Of a stretch of DNA of 8,952 nt, positions 1 to 6,287 are shown piece after piece (position 1 is the first letter of the stretch; each line of letters opens with the position of its first letter). The position numbers were made by a program, and so were the translations under genes. The DNA is from Bacteroidales bacterium UBA4417. Its GTDB lineage: Bacteria; Bacteroidota; Bacteroidia; Bacteroidales; UBA4417. The stretch is from NCBI GenBank assembly GCA_002389705.1, contig DGQJ01000275.1:1-8952 (forward strand). The letters run 5' to 3'. The notes below the pieces were generated by a model. The model saw only the letters and a program-made list of their open reading frames with translations. It searched no databases and had not been told where the DNA came from.

Positions 1-859
1 AGCCAGAGGTGAAGGTCAACAAAAGTGGTTAAACGGAGCTACAAAGGAAAACCACGGATGGGAACTTTCGCTGGGATACCAGGACGAGACAAAGGGTGGT
101 CTTACCTATTCAGTTTCAACAAACTTTGGCGCATCTAAAGATAAAATCACCAAGTTACCCGAGGAAGTTGTGGCAGGTTACAAGGGTCTTCCAGACAATA
201 CCATCTTAGGTCATTCGCAGTACGAAGAATTCGGATATGTTGCTGACGGTATTTTCCAGAATGCAGATGAGGTTGCTGCATGGCCAACACAGATTGGAGC
301 AGCCCCGGGCCGTATCAAATACAAAGACCTTAACGGTGATAAGGTAGTAAACTCGTTAGACCAGGATTGGATCGGAACTTACCTGCCGAAACTGGAGTAT
401 GGTTTACGCGTTAACTTAGGATACAAGAGCTTTGACTTTTCAGTGTTTGGCTCAGGTGTAGCAGGGCGCAAAGGTGTGGATGCTTATATTTATTACAACA
501 ACTTTGTTGAAAGCAGGGAAAATGCCGCCCCGGGAACATTAGATGCATGGACTGCTTCAAATAAAAGTTCCGAAATTCCGGCTGCAACTATAGTTGACAA
601 TAATAATGAAAAAAGAATGTCGACCTACTTGCTGCGAAATAATTCATATTTCAAACTACGCAGCCTGCAAATTGGATACAACCTACCACTGGATCTTGTG
701 AAAAAAGCAGGAATGAGCCAGCTCAGGGTTTATTTCCAGGGCGAAAACATGTTCTGGATCACACCTAAAGGCTATATCGGTTCCGATCCTGAAAGAACCA
801 GCATCGACCGCATTCCAGTGCCTACAAGCTATTCGTTCGGTTTAAGTGCCAGCTTTTAA
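1..859 (+). CDS. susC: SusC/RagA-family TonB-dependent outer-membrane transporter, C-terminal part
   Basis: This is the C-terminal 285 residues of a SusC-type TonB-dependent transporter. The reading frame is open from base 2 and runs to the stop at 857-859, so the gene starts upstream of the window. An in-frame GTG at 170 is internal, not the start. What is visible is the last part of the 22-strand beta-barrel. It includes the FGYVADGIFQN stretch typical of SusC proteins, an EF-hand-like acidic loop (DLNGDKVVNSLDQDW, from base 326), the LRNNSYFKLRSLQIGYNLP segment, and a terminal strand ending in phenylalanine (YSFGLSASF), as outer-membrane barrels do. In this family the barrel sits in the outer membrane, is capped by the SusD lipoprotein, and imports oligosaccharides using TonB energy. 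The susD gene follows after 33 nt, so they are surely one operon. A fructan cargo is inferred only from the nearby GH32 gene. The plug and N-terminal domains are outside the window. Confidence 0.95.
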   Translation, partial: ARGEGQQKWLNGATKENHGWELSLGYQDETKGGLTYSVSTNFGASKDKITKLPEEVVAGYKGLPDNTILGHSQYEEFGYVADGIFQNADEVAAWPTQIGAAPGRIKYKDLNGDKVVNSLDQDWIGTYLPKLEYGLRVNLGYKSFDFSVFGSGVAGRKGVDAYIYYNNFVESRENAAPGTLDAWTASNKSSEIPAATIVDNNNEKRMSTYLLRNNSYFKLRSLQIGYNLPLDLVKKAGMSQLRVYFQGENMFWITPKGYIGSDPERTSIDRIPVPTSYSFGLSASF

Positions 860-892
860 TCCAATCACCAACTAACTTAAAAACAAAAAATC

Positions 893-2644
893 ATGAAATA
901 TATTTCAAAAATTCTGGTCTTTGTTCTGGTAGGGGTATTGATTACCTCTTGCGGTAAAGATTTCCTTAACTACCAGCCACAAGGGGTGGTTACCCAGGAT
1001 GAGGTATCAACCTCAGGCAATGTTGACAAACTGGTAATTGCTGCGTATGCAGGAATAACCAATGATGAAATGATAGGGCCCATGACCAGTATGTGGGTGT
1101 ATGGCAGTGTGCGCTCTGACGATGCTTACAAAGGCGGCGGCGGAGTTGACGATGTGGGTGATGTTAACAAATATGAGCAATATTACCTTACCACTCCCGA
1201 TCAGGGCGGAAGCGACTGGATGGCTCCCCGTACCTGGACAAATTATTACAAAGCTATTTCCAGGATAAACTTAGCTTTAGCTGCTGCCAATGGCCTTGAT
1301 GTTGCCCAATTCCCAACCAAGGCTCAAACCCAGGCTGAACTCCGTTTCCTTAGAGGTCACTGCTATTTTATGATGAAAAGGTTATTTAACAAAGTGCCTT
1401 TTATTGATGAAACAATGACTCAGGAGCAGATTCTGAAAACTTCCAACGACCTGTCGAGTGATGCACTGTGGAACAAAATAGCTGAAGATTTTCAATTTGC
1501 GTTGACCAATTTACCCGAAACGCAGGCACAGGTTGGCAGGGCCAACAAGTACGCTGCTGCTGCTTATCTTGCTAAAACCAGACTATACCAGGCATACGAG
1601 CAGGATGAAAATCACAATGTCACCAATATTAATCCTACACGTTTACAGGAGGTTGTCGACTTAACCGGCCAGGTGCTGGGACATTACAGCCTTCAATCAG
1701 ACTATGGCCAAAACTTCCTCGATGGTTTTGATAATGGCGTTGAATCCATATTTGCTGCACAGTTTTCGTTGAATGATGGTACAGAGGCTGGCAGGGCAAG
1801 TTATGTTACCGGGTTAAATTCGCCTACAGGCACACCGGCTTATGGATGCTGCGATTTCCACAAGGCAAGTCAGAATATGGTTAATGCATTTAAAACAGAC
1901 GCTAACGGCTTGCCCATGTTCGATACGTTCAATGATGTAGATATGGTTGAACCAGCTGATTTTCAAGCCAATGGTATCGATCCGAGGTTGGATCATACAG
2001 TTGGAGTACCCGGTCACCCGTTCAAATACCGTTCGGATCTGATTAACGGAAATTCCATGATATACCAGGAAAGCTGGGCCAGGGTACCCGGAGTGTATGG
2101 ATTCTTCAGCAATATGAAAGAACAGCAGGCCCCCGATTGCGCTTGCTATTTCAAAAAAGGACCCTTTATGGGAACCTCCAAAAACATCGATTTCATCCGT
2201 TACGGCGATGTGTTACTGATGCGTGCCGAAGCTTTAATTCAGTTGAACAGGCAGGCAGAAGCCCTTCCCCTGATTAACCAGATCCGCGCCAGGGCTAAAG
2301 CAAGTACAACCATGACAAAACTTGCCGATGGATCTAATCCTTCAAATTACCGCATCGAGGAATACAAGGACGGCGTAAATATCAACTGGACAAAAGAGAA
2401 TGCATGGAAAGCACTCATGTTCGAAAGAAGACTTGAATTCGGTATGGAAGGCGACCGTTTCTTCGACCTGGTACGTTGGGGTATAGCATCCGAAACATTG
2501 AATGCATATCTTGCAGTTGAAAAAACAAAAAGGGATTTTCTATCGTACGCCCACTTCACCAAAGGCCGCGATGAATACTACCCGATTCCGCAACGCGAAA
2601 TAACGTTTACCAAAGGATTGTATCACCAAAATCCGGGATACTAA
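893..2644 (+). CDS. susD: SusD/RagB-family glycan-binding outer-membrane lipoprotein
   Basis: Complete 583-residue SusD homologue, a normal length for the family. It begins with a lipoprotein signal peptide whose lipobox ITSC places the acylated cysteine at residue 20, followed by GKD. Family signatures appear in order: RFLRGHCYFMMKRLFNKVPFI (about 151-171) in the TPR-like helical part, IRYGDVLLMRAEALIQLNR in the second half, ERRLEFGMEGDRFFDLVRWG near the C-terminus, and the ending PIPQREI...HQNPGY. SusD proteins form a lid on SusC and bind the glycan at the cell surface. The gene follows susC by 33 nt with an A-rich leader (aaaaacaaaaaatc) before ATG. Unusual for an extracytoplasmic lipoprotein are five cysteines besides the lipid-attached one: C157, adjacent C319-C320 in YGCCDFH, and C416/C418 in PDCACYF. 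These might form disulfides or a metal site. The CC and CxC motifs may be a subfamily trait. Fructan as ligand is inferred from context. Confidence 0.97.
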   Translation: MKYISKILVFVLVGVLITSCGKDFLNYQPQGVVTQDEVSTSGNVDKLVIAAYAGITNDEMIGPMTSMWVYGSVRSDDAYKGGGGVDDVGDVNKYEQYYLTTPDQGGSDWMAPRTWTNYYKAISRINLALAAANGLDVAQFPTKAQTQAELRFLRGHCYFMMKRLFNKVPFIDETMTQEQILKTSNDLSSDALWNKIAEDFQFALTNLPETQAQVGRANKYAAAAYLAKTRLYQAYEQDENHNVTNINPTRLQEVVDLTGQVLGHYSLQSDYGQNFLDGFDNGVESIFAAQFSLNDGTEAGRASYVTGLNSPTGTPAYGCCDFHKASQNMVNAFKTDANGLPMFDTFNDVDMVEPADFQANGIDPRLDHTVGVPGHPFKYRSDLINGNSMIYQESWARVPGVYGFFSNMKEQQAPDCACYFKKGPFMGTSKNIDFIRYGDVLLMRAEALIQLNRQAEALPLINQIRARAKASTTMTKLADGSNPSNYRIEEYKDGVNINWTKENAWKALMFERRLEFGMEGDRFFDLVRWGIASETLNAYLAVEKTKRDFLSYAHFTKGRDEYYPIPQREITFTKGLYHQNPGY

Positions 2645-2661
2645 ACTTTAATGTCTTTGGA

Positions 2662-2702
2662 AATCAAACAATCAGGCATTTTTTGCGCCTGGTTGTTTGA
2701 TT
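2662..2702 (+). terminator. Strong hairpin between susD and the thioredoxin-like gene (attenuator or mRNA 3'-end element)
   Basis: Arms 2662-2677 (aatcaaacaatcaggc) and 2687-2702 (gcctggttgtttgatt) pair over 16 bp with a single G-U wobble, closing a 9-nt loop, attttttgc. It begins 18 nt after the susD stop. No T-run follows the right arm (acctttgaat comes next), so it is not a textbook intrinsic terminator. I infer partial termination, or protection of the susC-susD mRNA 3' end, which would lower expression of the two downstream genes relative to susCD. Confidence 0.5.
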
Positions 2703-2738
2703 ACCTTTGAATAAAAAAATCAGAAAAAGCTCCTCACT

Positions 2739-3230
2739 ATGAGAATGTCACTTCTAAGCATAATCTTCTGCTCACTGCTTTCTTATACTTCTTCAGCGCA
2801 AACACCCGCCCAAACCATTCCTGCATTTACATTTTACAAACTCGACAAAACCCCTTTCACCAATAAAGATGTTACCAACGGCAAGGAGGTGCTTTTTATC
2901 TTTTTTGATGTTACCTGCGATCACTGCCAGCATACCATCAGTACGTTAAGCAAACGGATCAGTGAATGTCAGAAAATTGCTATTTATCTCATTTCACTCG
3001 AAGATAAAACCGCGATAACCAATTTCTTTAACCAATATGGCAAAAACCTGCCCGGTCAAAAAAACGTAACTATCCTGCAGGACTCCAAAAATCAATTTAT
3101 TACCCAGTTCGGACCACGAAAATACCCTTCAGTTTTCCTGTATTCCGCTCAGAAAAAACTGCGCTTATACGATGATGAAGATCAGTATCTCGAGAAATTC
3201 TTTAAAATAATCAGTCCGGATAAAAAATAA
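2739..3230 (+). CDS. Secreted thioredoxin-fold (TlpA/redoxin-like) protein with CDHC motif
   Basis: A 163-residue protein with an N-terminal hydrophobic signal peptide (about residues 1-20, ending SSAQ, a plausible signal peptidase I site), so it should act in the periplasm or beyond. The mature part has a thioredoxin fold: the strand EVLFIFFDV leads into the redox motif C60-D61-H62-C63, then the helix QHTISTLSKRI, and a KYPSVFLY segment supplies the expected cis-proline (P130) before the late strands. A third cysteine lies at C77. Proteins of this kind in Bacteroidota carry out thiol-disulfide exchange, often as reductases of the TlpA/AhpC-TSA superfamily. It is short for TlpA and lacks an obvious extra N-terminal domain. 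It lies 94 nt after susD and 99 nt before the GH32 gene on the same strand, probably in one transcript interrupted by the 2662-2702 hairpin. Its substrate is unknown; the cysteine-bearing SusD next door is one candidate. ATG at 2745 is an alternative start. Confidence 0.85.
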   Translation: MRMSLLSIIFCSLLSYTSSAQTPAQTIPAFTFYKLDKTPFTNKDVTNGKEVLFIFFDVTCDHCQHTISTLSKRISECQKIAIYLISLEDKTAITNFFNQYGKNLPGQKNVTILQDSKNQFITQFGPRKYPSVFLYSAQKKLRLYDDEDQYLEKFFKIISPDKK

Positions 3231-3329
3231 TGACCATAGAGCTAATTTGTTGGTGATGGTAAAAAAGTGAGTCTGAATTTTCTAATTTCTACAGTTAAGC
3301 GCTGAATTTAACAATTAAAAAACAACATA

Positions 3330-4913
3330 ATGAAAACCAAAAATGTATTGTTCCTGATGCTGTTTCTTTCGGGTACACTTCTTCTCTCTTCGTGCAAGAA
3401 TACCGGCACCAAAACAACTGATGCACCGGCTCAATATGCCGAACAATACCGTCCGCAGGTTCACTTTTCCCCTCCATCAGGCTGGATGAACGATCCGAAT
3501 GGAATGGTATTTTTTGAAGGCGAATATCATTTGTTCTACCAATATTATCCCGATTCAACCGTTTGGGGACCCATGCACTGGGGACACGCCATCAGCACCG
3601 ATCTGATTCACTGGGAAAACCTCCCGATCGCTTTATATCCCGACAGCCTGGGCTTTATTTTTTCGGGAAGCGCCGTGGTTGATGTAAATAATACATCGGG
3701 ATTTGGGAAGGATGGAAAACCCGCCATGGTTGCAATTTTTACCCTTCACGATATGAAAGGCCAGAAAGAAGGCAGAAAAGATATTGAAAGCCAGGGCATT
3801 GCCTACAGTACCGATAAAGGCCGCACCTGGACCAAATATGAAAACAACCCGGTGCTGAAAAGTCCCGGCACACCCGATTTCCGCGATCCTAAAGTTTCGT
3901 GGAATGCTGAAACCAAAAAATGGATCATGACCCTGGCAGTTGGCGACCACATTAGCTTTTATTCCTCTCCTAACCTTAAGGAATGGGCGTTGGAAAGCGA
4001 ATTCGGCAAAGGCATCGGCGCTCATGGCGGCGTGTGGGAATGCCCGGATTTGTTCCAGTTGCCGGTTTTAGGTAAAGCGGATCAAAAGAAATGGGTCCTG
4101 ATTGTAAATATCAATCCGGGCGGGCCAAACGGCGGCTCTGCTACCCAGTATTTTGTCGGCGAATTCGACGGGCATAAATTCACAAACGAATCTACCGAAA
4201 TTCAGTGGGCCGACCAGGGAAAAGACAACTATGCAACCGTTACTTTTGCGAATATTCCCGATACGGATGGCAGGCGCATTTCCATAGGTTGGATGAGTAA
4301 CTGGCAATATGCTCAGGTTGTTCCGACCGGAGTATGGAGAAGTGCTATGACATTGCCTCGAGAGCTTAAATTGATTTCAGAAAATAATAAATACCTGCTT
4401 ACATCGGAACCTGTAAAAGAAATTCAGGTGCTGCGCGAAAGCAAAACAGAATTAAAACCAGGACTTGTAAAAGAAAAACTTGAAATCGCAGAGCCACCGA
4501 TGCCAGCTGAGCTTGACCTGAAATTATCACTTCCGGCCGCCGATGCTTCAGCTGATTTTGGAATTGAACTCTATAATTCGAAAGGCGAAAACCTGCTGAT
4601 CGGGTACGATAAAACCAAAGGCGAATTTTATGTCAACCGGACGAATGCCGGCAACAGCGATTTCTCGAAAGATTTCAATGGAATCCACGTTTCGCCTTTT
4701 GCCCTGAGCGGATCTGAAGTTGATATGCATTTAGTAATTGATGCCGCATCGGTCGAATTATTTGCCATGAGCGGTAAAGTGGTGATGACAGAAATTTTCT
4801 TCCCGACAGAAGGTTTTACTGGCATTCGGTTGTACAGCAAAAATGGCAATGTGCAACTCGATTCCGGTACAGTTTATAAATTGAACTCGATCTGGGAAAA
4901 CACCAAAAAATAA
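3330..4913 (+). CDS. GH32 fructan hydrolase (levanase/inulinase/invertase type), lipoprotein
   Basis: Complete 527-residue glycoside hydrolase of family 32, which cleaves terminal or internal beta-fructosyl bonds in sucrose, inulin or levan with retention. A lipoprotein signal (LLLSSC, C22) anchors it to a membrane. The five-bladed propeller carries the full catalytic triad: nucleophile D55 in WMNDPNG (52-58), transition-state-stabilising D186 in FRDP, and acid/base E237 in WECPDL. Other GH32 signatures are WGHAISTDLIHW and FSGSAVV. The C-terminal beta-sandwich (about 360-527) ends GFTGIRLYSKNGNVQLDSG. The residues after C22 (KNTGTKTTD) lack the acidic cluster linked with surface export in Bacteroidota, so a periplasm-facing exo-enzyme releasing fructose is the likelier role, but this is inference. 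Linkage preference, beta-2,1 versus beta-2,6, cannot be read from the sequence. It appears to be the last gene of the susC-susD-thioredoxin-GH32 operon, with an A-rich leader (aattaaaaaacaacata) before ATG. Confidence 0.97.
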   Translation: MKTKNVLFLMLFLSGTLLLSSCKNTGTKTTDAPAQYAEQYRPQVHFSPPSGWMNDPNGMVFFEGEYHLFYQYYPDSTVWGPMHWGHAISTDLIHWENLPIALYPDSLGFIFSGSAVVDVNNTSGFGKDGKPAMVAIFTLHDMKGQKEGRKDIESQGIAYSTDKGRTWTKYENNPVLKSPGTPDFRDPKVSWNAETKKWIMTLAVGDHISFYSSPNLKEWALESEFGKGIGAHGGVWECPDLFQLPVLGKADQKKWVLIVNINPGGPNGGSATQYFVGEFDGHKFTNESTEIQWADQGKDNYATVTFANIPDTDGRRISIGWMSNWQYAQVVPTGVWRSAMTLPRELKLISENNKYLLTSEPVKEIQVLRESKTELKPGLVKEKLEIAEPPMPAELDLKLSLPAADASADFGIELYNSKGENLLIGYDKTKGEFYVNRTNAGNSDFSKDFNGIHVSPFALSGSEVDMHLVIDAASVELFAMSGKVVMTEIFFPTEGFTGIRLYSKNGNVQLDSGTVYKLNSIWENTKK

Positions 4914-5031
4914 TCCCTGTTAAAAACGTAAAACAGATTTTACTTGTCTGCGAAATAGATACTTGATTGGTTGAGGTTTGGTTACAGCCTGGTTCTGAAA
5001 TGCTTCGTTGCACCGTTGCGTTTTGGTTCCA

Positions 5032-5066
5032 GGTTGTTTTTTTACGAAAGAGCATAAAAAACAACC
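5032..5066. other. Long AT-rich inverted repeat downstream of the GH32 gene
   Basis: ggttgttttttta (5032-5044) pairs with taaaaaacaacc (5055-5066) over 12 bp with one bulged T, around a 10-nt loop, cgaaagagca. It lies about 120 nt after the GH32 stop. The A/T runs are next to the loop rather than at the base of the stem, so it does not have the shape of a standard intrinsic terminator. It may still mark the end of the operon transcript. Confidence 0.4.
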
Positions 5067-5156
5067 CCGCTCTGGTTCAGCATATTACAATAAATAAATG
5101 AGCTCTGTTTGTCTTAAAACTGAGCTGCAAAATACCATTTGCAAATCGTTCAGGCT

Positions 5157-5196
5157 CACAGATATCAGATCAGCATCACATTTTGATGCATCTGTG
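5157..5196. other. Bulged two-part hairpin, possible structured RNA element
   Basis: An outer 7-bp stem, cacagat (5157-5163) with atctgtg (5190-5196), stacks directly on an inner 6-bp stem, gcatca (5173-5178) with tgatgc (5184-5189). There is a 9-nt bulge on the left side (5164-5172) and a 5-nt loop, cattt. All 13 pairs are Watson-Crick. I know no named RNA family that it matches. Confidence 0.35.
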
Positions 5197-5246
5197 CGCT
5201 TCATTTCCCCGCTTTATAAGCCGACTATTCAGGGTCTGCGGAGAAA

Positions 5247-5270
5247 CAGCTATATAGCTGATTATCTTTG
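5247..5270 (+). promoter_or_regulatory. Perfect 14-bp palindrome abutting a Bacteroidota -7-like TATCTTTG
   Basis: cagctatatagctg (5247-5260) is a perfect palindrome. Two bases later TATCTTTG (5263-5270) fits the Bacteroidota -7 consensus TAnnTTTG. No TTTG is seen at the usual -33 distance, so this is a partial match. If active, it would drive a rightward transcript into 5275-5440, where no credible protein gene is seen, and into the antisense side of the small gene at 5443-6018. The palindrome could be an operator. Confidence 0.25.
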
Positions 5271-5442
5271 ATTTGCGTGCTTATCGCACAATAACCAATG
5301 CAAAGAAAACGGTCGAGGCTATGAAAAGTGGCGGCTTGCGTGGTTGTCCGCTGTCAACCAACACCAACGATGGTGCTAGTTACGAGCTTTCAATTATGTA
5401 TTTCACCTGCCATTTTTTATCGCCTTTATTTGCGTTTTGGTG

Positions 5443-6018
5443 TTATTTTCTTTGATGTAAAATTATGTCAGTCTTTAAATTGCCACATTGTATTCTCAAC
5501 CAATTATTTCCCCAATGGAACGATTGAATTTTTAATTCATTCTTAAATTCAAATGGAATAGATTCTCCATTGTAGCTTTGTATTTCTTTGACGTCAACGA
5601 TTGGTGTTATTTCAATAATGGCTTCTGGGATTTGGCAAGTATCCTTGTCTAAATAGGGATGACTTTCTCTATTATAGTTTCTAAGAAATCTTTCACTCAG
5701 ATGTACAGTTTTAACAAATGGTTTCCACTTAGCTTTACCAGTCAAATTCCCTTTAATTTTGTATCCAATCAGGGATTCTGAGTTAAATAAGTTTAGTTTA
5801 CTTTCGATCAATTTAACTGAAAAACTGTCAACTTTAATGTTGTCCTGATACGCCCACCAACCAATGTTATGAGTTGTCTCAATTTGATTTTTGGGGTTTC
5901 GTGGATGAAAGTCTTTAAAAACAAACGACAGTATCAGCCTTTCTCTAAAGACGAATAACAAGATTATAGCTGTCAATAAAGCTAAAAATGACCAGACTAG
6001 AATCTTCCTTTTTCTCAT
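5443..6018 (-). CDS. Small single-pass membrane protein of unknown function, AT-rich
   Basis: I do not recognise this 191-residue protein. The N-terminus MRKRK is followed by one hydrophobic helix (about residues 6-24), which by the positive-inside rule suggests an uncleaved anchor with the remainder outside the cytoplasm. The soluble part (25-191) alternates polar and hydrophobic stretches as in beta-rich domains. It contains GWWAYQD (53-59), a conserved-looking NLTGKAKWKPFVKTVHLSERF segment, and two cysteines, C128 and C178, that could pair. By hand count the gene (5461-6000) is about 33% GC, against about 44% for a 240-nt sample of susD, so its base use differs clearly from its neighbours and suggests separate acquisition. 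It lies on the same strand as the HTCS, 269 nt downstream of that gene's stop, with no obvious Shine-Dalgarno sequence. No domain links it to fructan use. The open frame, coherent topology and start support a real gene. Confidence 0.7.
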   Translation of the reverse strand: MRKRKILVWSFLALLTAIILLFVFRERLILSFVFKDFHPRNPKNQIETTHNIGWWAYQDNIKVDSFSVKLIESKLNLFNSESLIGYKIKGNLTGKAKWKPFVKTVHLSERFLRNYNRESHPYLDKDTCQIPEAIIEITPIVDVKEIQSYNGESIPFEFKNELKIQSFHWGNNWLRIQCGNLKTDIILHQRK

Positions 6019-6088
6019 GAGTTTCGAGTTTCTTTACACTGAACGCCAACTTACCAATATCACCTTTATACCTTCAGATTACCGAATT

Positions 6089-6108
6089 GATTTTCCCCGT
6101 CAGGGGAT
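6089..6108. repeat. Short palindromic repeat, copy 1
   Basis: tcccc-gtca-gggga occupies 6094-6107 and is flanked by gattt on the left and t on the right. Apart from two extra T's it matches copy 2 at 6143-6160 at all but one position. The conserved core in both copies is gatt..ccccgtYaggggat. Confidence 0.55.
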
Positions 6109-6142
6109 AAATATCAATAAAAAAAGTCACACCCACAATCCC

Positions 6143-6160
6143 GATTCCCCGTTAGGGGAT
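6143..6160. repeat. Short palindromic repeat, copy 2
   Basis: tcccc-gtta-gggga (6146-6159) within gatt...ggggat. The loop differs from copy 1 by one base (gtta versus gtca) while both arms are kept. On the minus strand a run of T's (from 6119-6125) follows about 20 nt after the stem, so this copy could contribute to termination of the HTCS transcript. Confidence 0.55.
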
Positions 6161-6233
6161 CAACATAAAGCAATGAAAATACTTGCCCTACCAACAATCC
6201 CGTGTTATACAATCATTTAGCTTTTGGTAAAGA

Positions 6234-6246
6234 TTCCCTCAGGGAA
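6234..6246. repeat. Short palindrome related to the CCCC/GGGG repeats, closest to the HTCS stop
   Basis: ttccc-tca-gggaa (6234-6246) has a 5-bp stem and 3-nt loop. It resembles the two longer copies in having a CCC/GGG stem and a TCA loop like copy 1. It lies about 42 nt past the HTCS stop in the direction of that gene's transcription. No strong T-run follows on that strand, so it would be at best a weak terminator. Confidence 0.35.
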
Positions 6247-6287
6247 AACCCAGGAACATTCGATTTTTGTTTTTCAACAAGCCCTGT

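Larger units (their letters stand above)
4914..5442. other. Gene-poor intergenic region with several inverted repeats
   Basis: No convincing protein gene lies in these 529 nt. Frames are short and lack family signatures or clear leaders. Structured elements from left to right are: a weak 6-bp stem just after the GH32 stop (4928-4943, gtaaaa/ttttac); a long AT-rich inverted repeat (5032-5066); a 5-bp stem agctc/gagct (5101-5126); a bulged hairpin (5157-5196); a 14-bp perfect palindrome (5247-5260) abutting a possible -7 element; and two small tandem hairpins (5341-5375). The stretch 5281-5400 is about 46% GC by hand count, well above the adjacent small gene. That argues against it being plain AT-rich spacer. 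It could hold a non-coding RNA, a degraded gene or a cassette boundary. Confidence 0.6.
6019..6287. other. Intergenic region downstream of the HTCS carrying palindromic repeats
   Basis: These 269 nt separate the HTCS stop from the start of the small minus-strand gene, so they should contain the HTCS transcript end and any promoter of the small gene. I see three related short palindromes, listed separately, and a 9-mer acaatcccg occurring twice (6135-6143 and 6194-6202). No clear TAnnTTTG promoter on the minus strand was found, and no protein gene is credible here. Confidence 0.6.

Noticed and set aside
170..172. GTG at 170 as start of the SusC-like gene
   Set aside because: The frame is open from base 2 with typical barrel sequence before it, so the gene is cut by the window edge rather than starting there.
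3231..3329. Own promoter for the GH32 gene
   Set aside because: A TTTG occurs near 3247, but no good TAnnTTTG follows at the expected spacing (the nearest is tgaatttt). Read-through from the upstream operon is the simpler explanation.
3633..4025. Minus-strand frame of 130 codons inside the GH32 gene
   Set aside because: It is antisense to a fully supported catalytic domain and has no domain signature, so it is a shadow of that gene.
4928..4943. gtaaaa/ttttac stem as terminator after the GH32 gene
   Set aside because: The stem is only 6 bp, has almost no GC pairs and no T-run after it, so it is too weak to call.
5273..5455. Short plus-strand frames at 5273-5455 and 5328-5546 as possible small proteins
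   Set aside because: No recognisable family or clear leader, and the 3' parts overlap the well-supported minus-strand gene. The first 40 residues look slightly gene-like, so a degraded gene remnant remains possible.
6017..6220. Plus-strand frame of 67 codons at 6017-6220
   Set aside because: It overlaps the start of the minus-strand gene and runs through the palindromic repeats. The translation shows no coherent protein features.
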